A stretch of 64,000 nucleotides of DNA from positions 18,972,168 to 19,036,167 of the forward strand of contig OZ038531.1 of the NCBI GenBank assembly GCA_964036665.1, in the 5' to 3' direction. This stretch comes from Gordius sp. MW1 (Eukaryota > Nematomorpha > Gordioida > Gordea > Gordiidae). Positions within the stretch are counted from its first letter, which is position 1. Each line of letters starts with the position of its first letter. This document shows positions 11,753 to 22,640 of the stretch, piece by piece. The translations under genes and the position numbers were made by a program. Below the pieces are notes generated by a model that saw nothing but the letters and a program-made list of their open reading frames with translations, was not told the origin of the DNA and made no database searches.

Positions 11753-12613
11753 ATGCCATATTACCACTTGAACCAAGGAACCGCTTCTTCGTTTCAAACC
11801 AGGCGGTACCAGGTACCTTACGCGTTACATTTTTTGATACATCGAAATGCATATTCCCAGAGTCCCGTATTGGAAACTACCATCAGTATTTATCTCTCCA
11901 ATCCACTAAAATATTTTTACCCAGCTTCCACTCAAACGGCCTTTCGGGAAAAACTATCCCTAGCCTAGGCCACGTTTTACCTCCTCGCCTGCCCATCCCT
12001 GATGACCCGAAATATGGATCCCACATCGCCCCTATACTAGTGACATTTGTATCTTTTTATATAATACGTTCTTATAATGTGCTTTGTTATTACATAACTT
12101 ATGCAAGGTTGTGTCCCCAAATAAATTACATGCTTCTATGGCCCTGTACTAATAATGGCAGCTCATTATTTGTTGCCAGTTTTTTTTAGTTGAGTTTTTA
12201 AATTTTTTTTGGTAGTTTTAAATTTTTTAATTTTTTTTTAAAATTATTTTTAAATATTTTTATAGTATGTACAGATGGCGCTTAAGCTGTCACCCTAATC
12301 CTGTCTTAATTTATCCATATATAGCAAAGTGATGCGAATGATAAAAAGGTATTTTTTAAGAGTGGTTAAGAAAATATAACCTGTAGACCAACAACCCTCC
12401 AGGAAAAAAAGAATAAAAATTTTTCTCTCCCCTGCATTCCCCGACAAACTCCTTGCCTGCAATTAGTTATTTACGTACTTTCCATCGATTGTAAAAATAA
12501 CAATAGAAATTAGGTAAAACTTCAGAAAAAAATATCCCCATACACTTATAATAAGTTAGTTAATTTGCCAGACATAATGTATATGGCAAAACAACGTTTG
12601 CCGGGTCAGCTAG
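10432..12613 (+). mobile_element. Helitron, 5'-truncated, with canonical 3' terminus
   Basis: The 3' end reads acaacgtttgccgggtcagctag, finishing in CTAG (12610-12613) and followed by T, as Helitrons do when inserted between A and T; a GC-rich hairpin-like segment precedes it. The body carries a Pif1-type helicase remnant. No Rep/HUH nuclease and no 5' TC terminus are visible: the left limit coincides with the end of the R3 repeat, so the 5' part has been lost. Confidence 0.82.
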
Positions 12614-13430
12614 TTTAATATAAAGCAATCTTGCGAATAATTACGGCCTATTATATCGTCTTCTTTTTTTAGTTGACATAATCACTGACTGTCTGCATCG
12701 CGCAATTTGAAGAAAGAGAAAACATGTTATGACCTAATTTCTTTCTCATAGTAATGTGGTGATAACATACACGTCGGCTTGACGACGTATTATTACATCA
12801 TCATTTAAACGGAGAAAGTTTGTAACCGATCACAGCTTCCTTCTCAAACTTGTGTTGGTTGTTATAAAATAGTGTGCTTGTCTAAATTGACAACACATCT
12901 TTATATATCATTAATTTAGAGACAGGCTGGTCTTGATGAAAACCTCTCGTACGGTTGTTGCTTACTCGTAATTACAATTCTCAATCTCACCGACTTTTTA
13001 TTTCTCCCAACAGGCAACCCGCTGTTTGACTTTTTTAGTTTTTTGATCTCTCGTCTCGTCTCGGCCTACAAATATCTCGATTTCGTCTCCACTTTTGAAA
13101 AATATTTAAGCTATCAAAGTTTCCCCCCTTTTTTATTTATATAATTAGAAAATCAAATTTTTGTTTAATTTCTTTTATTAAAAACATTAATAAACATGTC
13201 ATTAACATATTTAAATTATCCCAGTCAACATTAGCAAAAATGTGTAACATCGTTAGATAAATATTTAAGACATGCATCTTAGCCGTCTGCCGTCATCAGT
13301 TCTTTCCAAAATATTTATCCCATTTGTATTATATTGTTATTCATAACATAAGTAATCAGTCGCACATATTACAAAGTTGTAGAAACACCAATAAAAGTAG
13401 CAGTGTTACTGAAATCGGAATGTAAAAGTT
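12614..13430. other. non-coding; small TCTCG-rich fragment
   Basis: AT-rich with no supportable gene. Around 13045-13100 the sequence gatctctcgtctcgtctcgg resembles the termini of the hAT family at 30635 and 54236 and may be a terminal remnant of it. Confidence 0.4.
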
Positions 13431-13439
13431 TTGAGGTTT

Positions 13440-13610
13440 TCGATAAATAATAGATAAAATTCTGGACTTCGGCCCTCGTGGGAAGGGGGAGTGGGGAAGG
13501 AGAGTAGGGGAAGGGAAGGGGGAACGAAACTCATATATACTCCGTATAAACGTAGCATACTTGCTATGCAATTTATGGGCGAGAAAGGTGGGAAAGGGCG
13601 AGAAAGGGGG
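13440..13610. repeat. interspersed repeat with purine-rich core, copy 1
   Basis: Shares ttcggccctcgtgggaaggg, a GGGAAGG-rich run, actccgtataaa and tgctatgcaatttatgggcg with 23925-24060. The last motif occurs inverted (cgcccataaattgcatagcaa type) near 29363 and 35728, so it marks one end of a family with four partial copies here. Confidence 0.75.
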
Positions 13611-13672
13611 GTATAAAATGCAAAATTATTAATTAATTATTAATTTATACGACATACATCAGTTAATGCTCT

Positions 13673-14105
13673 TCTACAGAAGACATTCAATAAGGCGGGC
13701 TTTCCCTTCTAATTGGAGCCTAATGGTCTTTGCCTTGGCGACAAGAAGAGACCTGATGGACAGACCCTCATCCCATGGGCAAAAGGGCTATGCCTAGCAT
13801 GGGACTATACTTGTCCGGATGCCTTTGCACCCTCAAACCAAAACAAAGACCCCCTTGTCGATTCAAAAAGATTAAAGACCGCTAAATACGCAGAACTTAA
13901 TTCTTCACTCCTTTTTTCCCCTATTGTGACGACTACCCTTACAACAATAGGTCCTAAAACCCAAGCCCTCCTGAAAGAATTGGGACGCCGTATAGCTGCC
14001 AATACCCTTGTCAATAGGGAAACTTTTTTCTTAAAACAGAAAATCGGAATTTTAATTTGTCATTTCAACGCGATCGCAATTTTTGAATGTTTACCTCGCA
14101 TATAA
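13673..14105 (+). pseudogene. retroelement-associated RPDG domain fragment
   Basis: The frame reads LQKTFNKAGFPF-stop-LEPNG, then KKRPDGQTLIPWAKG, LAWDYTCPDAFAPS, KTAKYAEL, IGPKTQALLKELGRRIA. This spaced pattern (KRPDG.TL.PW..G, WD.TC.D..A.S, KY..L, LGRR) is a domain common in uncharacterised mobile-element ORFs of invertebrates. From the RPDG/WD.T pairing it could be a PD-(D/E)XK-like nuclease end of a non-LTR element, but that is inference. An in-frame stop sits at about 13710 and the frame ends at 14105. No reverse transcriptase is adjacent. Confidence 0.55.
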
Positions 14106-14843
14106 TTTTTATAGTAGTATATAGTTTCATTTAAATTAAATTGAATATTTAATTTAAAAAAAAAAATAAGCAGACAAAAAAAACTTATTATATTCAATAA
14201 TATTAATATTTTTAAAAACCTTACCTGCTGATGCGGATTTTATTAAATACGATATTAATGCCAATAGCGTGTTAAATTTCATTTAATGAACAAGTGCGAT
14301 ATTTAAATAAATTATAAAAAACTGGCTTTTATCCTGGGTTCAAAATAAATAGATATTCCATTATGTTATATATACATCAACTTATACATCTGTCTGGGCA
14401 AGTCCTGAGGGCTTTGTTTAGCATAATAATTTGTTCCTTGTTTAACTTAATATTCTATGACTAATAATATGTTTAAACAATATTTCAAAATATATCTAAA
14501 AGGAATTTTAAGGTGTCTATAACATTAAATTAAGCGATGACTCATTAATTTAATTTAAGTAGTTTCCTAATTTATTACGCCATTTATTTCAAAGTAACGA
14601 CAAATGGCAAAAAAATAAAAATGATTTTATAAATAACAATAATCTTATAATTAAGTTTTAGGACAAAATTAAATAGAGGTCATAATTAACAATGATAACG
14701 CCCTCCTTAGAGATTTTTTCTAATTAATTGCTATGCAATGCAGGTATGTGCAATTAAAAATAAACACAACAACATAAAATTTGTTACTAATGTTTATATA
14801 TTGTAGTAAAAATAGATGGGTGATTTAATTTAAATTACTTAAA
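14106..14843. other. AT-rich non-coding
   Basis: Very AT-rich with homopolymer runs. I see no coding frame, RNA gene or repeat family. Confidence 0.4.
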
Positions 14844-14851
14844 ACCGATTC

Positions 14852-15002
14852 CATGGGCGTAGTCAGGGGGACGGGGGGGGGGTGCAAAATTAATGTAAAA
14901 ACCCTTAAAAACTAAAATAAAATTATGTTTTGCCCGTCCCTAATTGAACTTTTAAACGTTTTGCCACCCCCCCCCCCTAATGCAAAACCTGGCTACGCCC
15001 AT
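14852..15002. mobile_element. MITE with CATGGGCGTAG(C/T)CAGG termini, copy 2
   Basis: Ends catgggcgtagtcagg and cctggctacgcccatg are inverted repeats with one mismatch. The flanks accgattc and accaattc form an 8-bp duplication with one mismatch, as in copy 1. G- and C-runs lie just inside the ends. Confidence 0.75.
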
Positions 15003-15725
15003 GACCAATTCTAAATTGTTAACCTAAAAATTACAATGTAAAAATAACTTTATCAAGCAGGCAACTTATTGCCAAACGCAATTTACAATAACCACTCGTT
15101 TACTGGCATATTTATGAAGAGCAAAATTTCTTAATATAATTTTACAACAAATAGATTTTTTTTGATAATAAATCAGAAGATAATAATGCCCCCTTTCTTC
15201 TGATTACTATAAAAAAACAGCAATTTATTATCTAATTTCTAATAAAATAGATTTTAGTTAAATTTTTGTATAAAAAATTTGCTTGATAGACGACTGTTAT
15301 TGTGGGCATAGAGAAAAGGTCTGCTCTGCACCTTAAATGAGACTTTATCTTTATAATAAAACAATTCTCTACTTATTAATGAGACCCAAAAAAACAATGA
15401 ATACAAAGTCCTTTAGTAGGGCTCTAATAATTTTATTACAGTTACTACAGGGGTAGTTCGTTTAAAAAAGTATGGGGTTGGTAATATCCTAAAATTTAGC
15501 AAAACTGAAATTCAAAAAATTTGTAGTTTTTTGAAAAGTTAAACAGGGTTCTATTCGTTTTTATTCAAGACGAACCTTAACTGCTCTATTTATAAGCTAT
15601 TCAAACAAGCACAGAAGACTAAGTAAATTTTGAATCAGCAATAAACTGGAATTCATTTCAAAAATTACATTTGTTGGGCGCTAAAATCCAATTTTATCTC
15701 ATATTTATTTCCTTAGTTGAACTTT
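15003..15725. other. AT-rich non-coding
   Basis: No gene or repeat that I can support. Confidence 0.4.
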
Positions 15726-16942
15726 TACTTAGGCTAGGAAGTATTCAATATATTATTATAATGTTTGAGCTTTTTCTATATAATACAAAGATGTAACCAG
15801 GGGGTGGTAGGACGGCTGCTCCCCTCTAAATCCAAAAATTCCTTTAACTTTTAATATAATTATGGCTAAAATTTCAAAGAATTATCTCAATCCTGGCTAA
15901 ACCGATGGTTCAATAAGGGTGTGGAATAATTAAAGTTCATCCTAAACACAAACTATAATAGTTTGTTTTGATTTTTTTCCAAGCAAGATGAGCAAATTAA
16001 ATATAAGATTTGGGATTTAAGGATATATATTCATTTTTATAGCACCGTTCAAATAATTTTGGTGGTCAAAATTTAGGATAAATTAGTGTGTCGGAGTCAG
16101 TGCAGTGGCGTACGCAGGATTGCCTAAAGGGGGGGGGGGGGGGGGGTTTCAGGAAATTTTGATAATTAACATTGATTCTTATTCAATAAAAAAGCCAAGC
16201 AAATCTAATTGAGAACCCTAACCCTCACCCTAAAAACCCTGACCCCACAAGACATCAAGCATTTTATATTAGCTTATGAAATGATCAGCTTTTAGTCTGA
16301 ACAGAAACGTTAATATTATTAAACAAAAATAAGTATTTATAAGTGGTTTAGGGAGGATTTTCCAGGGGAAGGGGAGTAGTTAAGTGTCAAAAACTTAGAT
16401 TAAATATAATTAATTAAAATCATGTTTACATTTAATATCTACGATGGGTTTTTGTAGAAAATGCATTATGTTTGTAGTTAACAATAACAGTTAAAATGAT
16501 ATATTAATTTCGCTTGTGGTCATTCTTTAAAGAAAGCAATTTGCAATAGACTCCTTTCAATTTTTTCAAATAGGCCAAGGAGCATTGTTTAAACTTTGGC
16601 CCCCCCCCCCAGTACATAAAATTTTAAAAGGCTGTGCCGGGTCCGGGTCCATTAAGATCAGATTATAGGCACGAGCCCAGACCCCTAATACTTTGCAAAG
16701 CAACTCCATCCAAAGTTCATTTTATTAACAAAACTTACCTTGTTTTTTTTTGTAAATTTCAACTTTATTAAAGAATTAAATTTTGCGTTTCACTCATTTA
16801 AAATCACGAGCTGTCAAATCATTATTGTAAAAATTGTATAAAAATAAAATTTGTACGCGTCATAAAAACACAGCATTTTATGCTGGCCGATGCCGGGCCT
16901 GTTTATAGCTAGGCCCGGCACGAGCCCGTCCTTAAAGCCCGG
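15726..16942. repeat. R1 inverted repeat, left arm (~1.2 kb)
   Basis: Matches 62796-64000 in inverted orientation almost throughout: tacttaggctagg at 15726 pairs with the last bases of the window, and the CCGG at 16939-16942 with 62796-62799. It contains a degenerate MITE (15790-15900), a long G-run (16130-16146) and a GGCCCGGCACGAGCCCG palindromic segment. Homology stops at the CCGG because a Ginger1 element begins at that point in the other copy. A segment reading ccctaaccctcaccc is not a telomere array. Confidence 0.9.
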
Positions 16943-17922
16943 CCCGTAATTTTTGTAAACAAAAAGTCCTTCTAAGGCCGGCACGTTTATAGGTTATCTA
17001 CAGACGGGAATTTTATGATTTTTACTATGTCGCCGCCAACTAAATTTGCTTAATAAAGTTGGCTAATGTCCTGATCATCAAGTAGGCTTTAAAAATCAAT
17101 TCACTAAACCATGAGGTTTTTTAATTCGTAGTTAAACATGATCATCAATCGTAGATTCACTTATTTCATTAAATCTTAAATTAATTAAGGTAAGTAATGC
17201 ACATCACTTATAAGAGTTCTATTAATACCATTGAGTTTTTCATATAATTCGGAACAAATTTTTTTTTGTCACGGAGCCCCCCCCCCTAGCAACGCCTCTG
17301 GTTGGAGTTGATACATTAAATTGTCTATTAAATTTAGCACGCAGCCATTTTTTTTGGGTGGGATTTGGTTTGGGTTAAAAATTTTGAAACACTTTTGGGT
17401 CGGATTCGGGTTGAAAGGCTTGCTGGTGGGCTTGAAAAGGTGACTTCTTATGCATCGTGTTCGGGGATCTCTGATAAAGAAGATTCTGTAAGGAATTAGA
17501 CGACGTTCTCCGCCTTAGAATATTGCAATACATATCTTTTTTATTTAAACAAAGTGCGGATTTGTGGCGACTTCCGGAAGACCATCTTGATGATTTTATT
17601 ATACTAGATTTGTCCCTTAAAAATATTTGACGTATCTTGTTTTATATGTTTCAAGAAATCCTCTTCAATTATTGCCAAATTGTCGTGATGTATGACCAAA
17701 AAGCTTTTTACATAAAAAGAATTGGATACATTACGTATGTACAAGGTCTAAAAAGAAGAAAGTTTAACAAAATCTTTTAAATATACATGCAACACAGGAT
17801 AAACGATCAGGCCAGGCTGGTTAATATAAATAATACAAAAGCATTTAATCACACGCACACCTATCAATTTATATGCCAATGCTAACGTCTTTCTATGCCT
17901 ATATCTCCCTATTATTTTTGAC
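16943..17922. other. non-coding; fragments of shared repeats
   Basis: A C-run with gcaacgcc near 17270-17300 and a TCGGG-related stretch at 17340-17450 recur elsewhere in the window. No gene was recognised. Confidence 0.4.
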
Positions 17923-18139
17923 CAGGTGTAAGGTTGAGTTTGTGCGCTAAGTAGAAAATACGCTTATACACGTCAATCACGTTCTAATGACAGGTACACT
18001 TTGAAATTTTTACACACGTCAATTACGTTTACATGACATCCATATAATTCAGTTGCATATATAATTACTACTTCTATCTAAATAGTTTAATAAAATATAA
18101 CTAATTATAACTAAAAATGTCTAAATAATTTTAATTTTT

Positions 18140-18625
18140 AAATTAATCTGTTTTCTGTTCAAATTTACTTAATATTTCTCTGTTTGATTTTTAAATTAAT
18201 CTGTTTTCTGTTTTAATTTACTTAATATTTCTCTGTTGTTAAAATTTATTTTATAACTACTCTCTGTTTTACCTTTAAATTTTTGTATTCTGTTTAAATT
18301 TTTTAATAATTCTCTGTTTTATTCATTAATTTCTGTCTAAATTTTGTAATATTTCTCAAGTTTCTGTTTAAATTTTTTGATATTCTATAAATATCTGTCT
18401 AAATTTTGGAATATTTCTCAAGTTTCTGTCTAAATTTTTTGATATTTCTATAAATTTCTGTCTAAAGTTGTCGATTCTATAAATTACTGTCTAAATTGTT
18501 TGATTTTTCTCAAGTTTCTGTCTAAATTTTTTAATATTTCTATGTTGATCTATAAATATCTGTCTAAATTTTTTGATTTTTTATAAATTTTTGTCTAAAT
18601 TTTCAGGATATTCCTCTGTTTGATG
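18140..18625. repeat. short tandem array, ~30-bp ctgtctaaatttttt units
   Basis: About a dozen imperfect units of tttctgtctaaattttttgatatt with variable spacers. It lies between the left end of the Ginger1 copy and its OTU remnant. Confidence 0.8.
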
Positions 18626-18684
18626 TTTAATTTTATAGATTGTATCATTAGGTGGAAATAACTTTATTCACAATCCAATTTATA

Positions 18685-18999
18685 TTAAAAATGATTGATA
18701 CGATGATATAAATAAATATTATGAGTTGATAATTCGTCGTTCAATTTCGGTGTATAAACAGCCCATTTGCCCAATTGATAAGAATAAACATATATATTTA
18801 TTTTAAAAACTGTTGCCGTTAGGATTATATTCACTTCTGTCGACCAAACCTCCAGTGTCCACATCTCTTTCTCCACCAGATATTGCGAACTAGAAGAACA
18901 TGGGTGGATATAAGGTTGCATAGAAACACTTATATCCTCTTGTAAAAATGCCCCGCACATTTGTGAGCGGATAATCGAATGATGATAAGCTTTTGGCAT
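18685..18999 (-). pseudogene. OTU-like cysteine protease remnant of Ginger1
   Basis: EVWSTEVNIILTATVFKINI, then a WAVY..P strand and HNIYLYHRINHF, follow the second half of an OTU domain: the WGtEvEi helix, the I.VY strand, and the YLyh..NH end with the catalytic histidine. An upstream YHHSIIRSQ matches the H..iR helix. The D-G-N-C nucleophile segment is absent, so no protease activity is possible. It aligns with the complete OTU at 59545-59072, including position relative to the integrase, which supports a shared Ginger1 origin. Confidence 0.6.
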
Positions 19000-19009
19000 G
19001 AATTATATC

Positions 19010-19290
19010 ATTTGCCCCATTGTGGTGTAATTAGATAATTTTTGAGATTTCCATTGGATCTCTCAACACTTTAGCCAGCATCTCTAAAAGTACAACATAA
19101 AATAAGTTTATATAATAGAATACCTGTCCTCACACCTCCAGAGTTTATCAGTCTCTTGTGAAATAATACTTCATTTTTTAATACGAAAAGAGCTGATTTC
19201 CTTTTGAGGTAGGCTCTTTGGTTTTTATCAAATGCCCCAGGCACCTTCCTCTATGTATTTAATGATTGCATCAAAATCATATTTGCCATC
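19010..19290 (-). pseudogene. Ginger1 integrase N-terminal fragment with 40-bp intron
   Basis: Reads DFDAIIKYIEEG, a frameshift, then FDKNQRAYLKRKSALFVL and INSGGVRT, then GT...AG sequence of 40 bp (19123-19084), then AKVLRDPMEISKII-stop-LHHNG. This is the YPYY-like and first zinc-binding part of a gypsy-type integrase. The intron sits at the same place as in the copy at 61120-61083 (GGVRT here, CGEST there). Frameshift, stop and loss of the DDE core make it dead. Confidence 0.65.
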
Positions 19291-19344
19291 TAAAAATTAA
19301 TTGTGCATAAATATCATGTATTAAATAATACTGGTTATAAATTA

Positions 19345-19870
19345 AGTGATAGTTGTTTGCAAAATTTAATGTATTAATCTGTATATTGGAAAAGACAATA
19401 TCTATATTGTGAACAATATTAAAAACATAGTTTTGTTATAGTATAATTAGACAAAGGTTATTTGCAACTATCCTTTATCATTTAAGTTACTATGAAATAA
19501 TAATATTTAAGTCATCAAATATATTAAACAAAGCTTTATTAAAGTATAATTAGACAAAGGTTATTTGCACCTATAGTTTACCATTTGAGTTACTATAAAA
19601 TAATAATATTTAAGTGATCTAATATATTAAACAAAGTTTTATTAAAATATAATTAGACAAAGGTTATTTGCAACTATAGCTTACACTTTAAGTTACTATG
19701 AAATAATAATATTTAAGTAATCAAATATATTAAACAAAGTTTCATTAAAGTTTAATTAGACAAAGGTTATTTGCAACTATAGTTTACCATTTAAGTTAAT
19801 ATAAAATAATAATATTTAAGTGATCTAATATATTAAACAAAGTTTTATTGAAGTATAATTTCACCAAGGT
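19345..19870. repeat. 103-bp tandem array, ~5 units
   Basis: The motif acaaaggttatttgca starts at 19451, 19554, 19657 and 19760, exactly 103 bp apart. It lies upstream of the integrase start inside the Ginger1 copy. Confidence 0.92.
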
Positions 19871-19879
19871 TTATTAAGT

Positions 19880-20380
19880 TAAATGGATACTTGGCAAAAT
19901 TTGGTGGTGCTCTAATATTTTACCTTTTAAGTTCCTACGAAAGTATAAGTGGATAATGGATACTTGGCAAAATTTAGATTTCTAATATTTGGCTTTTAAG
20001 TTACTATTAAAGTATAATTACATCAAAGTTATTAAGTTAAATGGTTACTTGGTAAGAATTGGTAGTGTACAAATATCCTGGAAAAATGTGATGGATACTT
20101 GGCAAAATTTAGTTATTCTAATATTTGGCTTTTAAGTTACTATTAAAGTATAATTACATCAAAGTTATTAAGTTAAATGGTTACTAAGAATTGGTAGTGT
20201 ACAAGTATCCTGTACAAATATCCTGAAAAAATGTGATGGATACTTGGCAAAATTTAGTTTTTCTAATATTTGGCTTTTAAGTTACTATTAAAGTATAATT
20301 ACATCAAAGTTATTAAGTTAAATGGTTACCTGGTAAGAATTGGTAGTGTACAAATATTCTGTACAAATATCCTGAATGCT
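19880..20380. repeat. ~140-bp tandem array, 3-4 units
   Basis: Units share atggatacttggcaaaattta, ttggcttttaagttactatt and ggtagtgtacaaatatcctg (starts near 19957, 20092, 20235). Adjacent to the 103-bp array and to the Ginger1 right end. Confidence 0.85.
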
Positions 20381-20532
20381 TTTCGATTGAAAACGCGATA
20401 GGAAACCAATTGAAATACGCTCCACTCCACGTGTAATTAACATTCACGCTAATCATATTTATCAAATTTGATTATAACCAATTAAATTGCGGCGCACAAA
20501 TATCCTGGCGTATTTTTAACCTGCTACACCGG

Positions 20533-21236
20533 CAAAATATTTAATGAATTTTATTATCTGTCGTAATTTTTCCATTCTAATTATAATCAGCAAGTTGTTT
20601 TAAATAAGCTCACTTTAATGTCTATAAATCCAAGCCATACCACTGATATGAACACAGTTAATAAGTAAGTCGTCAGCATAGACATGTTTAAAATACATTT
20701 TAATGTTACTAAAAATATATATATTTCTCAATTGATTTTAGCACAAACGCCTCTCATTTTATATAAAACTTGCCAAAACACATTGAAATTCGATGCCTTG
20801 CAGCAACTTAAACAATATTTATACTGAGGCTTATGTTGTAAAATGACTTTTACCTAATTATCAAGAAATGACCTAATAACGTTAAAAAGATACATATTTG
20901 ACATAATGCAGTAACATAATTAAAAGCTTTATTATTCCACACTAATAAATTATTACACAAATAATTGCATGATCGATCAATTGTGACTTTGTTAGAGATA
21001 ATAAAAAAGATGAGGATTGATTTTGAGGTTAGCAGTGATAAATTCAAAATTTAGATAGACAGGCAAGCTTAACTTAACAATAATTTATGTTAAACATCTT
21101 GATTAAATTGTAGGGCCTGGCCTCTTTATAAGTTTAAGGCGGAATGAAGGTTAATAACAAAAACCAATTCAGTTCCAGCAAAGCGATGGGTTAATGATGG
21201 CAAAAAATTGTTTCCATTTTGTCAGGGGCACAAATG
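20533..21236. other. AT-rich non-coding, downstream of lunapark
   Basis: Corresponds to the 3' flank of the lunapark gene on the minus strand. No other gene was recognised. Confidence 0.4.
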
Positions 21237-22388
21237 TCAAGGGCTTTTTTTTGAATTCAATGTATTCAAAGATTTGGATCTATCAAGGGTGCTTTTTGGT
21301 CCATCTTTTTTCGAGGCTTGACGAAATAGGACAACCGATTTATTGCCATTTTTGACACCTTGTAAGGCAGGCGCTAGGGGTCGATGCATGCGCGAGGGGT
21401 TGAAGTGATCACAATAGGCACATTTGAAAGCTTGAAATACATTAGGAATTAAAAACTTTAATAGCATATTAATTTCGAAAAAAGTTTATATAAATTTTGA
21501 ATCAAACATCTCTAAATTTTTAAAAAATTACGTTAAAAGTTATATAAAATATAAAACAAAGTTGGGGAATATTTTCTAGCTAAGCATGGGTTAGTTTGCC
21601 CATGACTTAATAGTTTCAAGGAGTTATAATCTATCTAATATCTATAAAAATATTATAATTTATTCTTAAAAAATAAAAGCAAATTATTGTCGAGTAAAAA
21701 AGAGAAGAAACAAAGGCAAATAAATTATTATAAAGGGGAAATTTTTTAAAAACTGGCTTTCCTAAAATTACACAGAAGTTTAGCTAGTTTAAAATTTATT
21801 AGCAGTCTAAAAGTTAGCCCATTTTGTATAGCCAAGTTTGAAAGGCAACACACTGAGTAAAGAAAAATATCCCTTTTTAATACAATTAATGCTAACGAAA
21901 CGAAGGGTAAGACAAGGCCTTAGCTATTTAAATACTTTGCCAGAGTGTTTTGGCGGAAATGCACGTAGCCTGGTAGAAATGAAAGTTAAGCTTTATTCAT
22001 TCTAATTGACTATAAAATTTAAAATACTACATCAATTCCCAAAATATTTTAGCCGTAAAAAGCCTAATTCGATAGAAACATCAAAATAATGTTGGATTCA
22101 TCAGATAAAAGCAACCAGGAGGCGCCTCTCAAAAAAATAGAATTCCCGATATTGCATTGATAGAGAGAGATCTCGTACCCAAGTATGGAAATTCTTCCTT
22201 CATGGCCATACCATTGTGAGAATGGCAAGAGGTGCATATGAGAGCGTACCTACCTATAATCGGGCGGGACCGTCGTTGATGAAATAGTACTCAATCACCC
22301 TGTCGATATAACCTGACGTTTGGGCTAATATCGGTGTGGGAGTTCGTGGCGGTCCCTTCCCCATCGATGAACCGTTATTGTGTTTTTG
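21237..22388 (-). CDS. Lnp: lunapark homologue, C-terminal exons (frameshifted)
   Basis: Lunapark stabilises three-way junctions of the endoplasmic reticulum through a cytosolic C4 zinc finger. Two exons are clear. Exon A (22388-22179, acceptor ttccag) reads GKGPPRTPTPILAQ, IDRVIEYYFINDGPARL and then, in another frame, RYALICTSCHSHNGMAMK and EEFPYL, ending ttg g|gtacga. Exon B (21430-21237, acceptor tttcaag) restores a codon (g|ct, Ala) and reads AFKCAYCDHFNPSRMHRP to a stop. The family pattern is DGP..RYALIC..C.SHNGMA..EEFEY.AFRCAYC...NP.RK.RP.AP. The intron is 748 bp. Between GP and RYAL there are about 8 extra bases (taggtagg), which break the frame with a TAG. A 41-bp exon at 22640-22600 (KELLNQKED, donor gtgagt) may be the preceding coiled-coil piece. 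N-terminal membrane exons were not found. Confidence 0.82.
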
Positions 22389-22640
22389 CTGGAATATGAG
22401 ACGCTGAACAAGGGCAAAGGAGGAGGAGCTACGAGGCGTTAAAGATTAAAAATAAAAAGTATTGCTTAGCAGAAAGCACATATAAACAGTAGTAACGAGA
22501 GCGGAAAATGTAAAATTGGCATTTTAAAAGTGGAGACCGAGATGAAACGGTCATGAAAATTTACAAACTATATAATGTGTATTGCAGAAATGTACTCACA
22601 ATGTCTTCCTTCTGGTTCAAGAGTTCTTTTATTTTTATGT

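Larger units (their letters stand above)
17927..20528 (-). mobile_element. Ginger1 DNA transposon, internally deleted copy
   Basis: The left end reads TGTAAGGTTGAGTTTGTGCGC and the inverse of the right end TGTAGCAGGTTAAAAATACG. Both begin TGTA and share AGGTT, TTGTGCGC and AAAATACGC blocks, as diverged terminal inverted repeats. Flanks are cagg (17923-17926) and ccgg (20529-20532), matching the CCGG-type duplication known for Ginger1 with one mismatch. On the minus strand it carries an integrase N-terminus (19290-19010) and an OTU-domain remnant (18999-18685), with the catalytic core deleted between them. Tandem arrays fill both subterminal regions. Confidence 0.7.

Noticed and set aside
11707..12189. 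160-codon open frame after the helicase
   Set aside because: Lies in the 3' non-coding part of the Helitron, overlaps the helicase end in another frame and matches nothing.
16211..16245. Telomere-like ccctaaccctcaccctaaaaaccc
   Set aside because: Not a regular array and present in both R1 copies.
19345..20380. CRISPR-like direct repeats (also 53365-53625, 61560-62470)
   Set aside because: Units are contiguous tandem repeats without unique spacers, in eukaryotic DNA.
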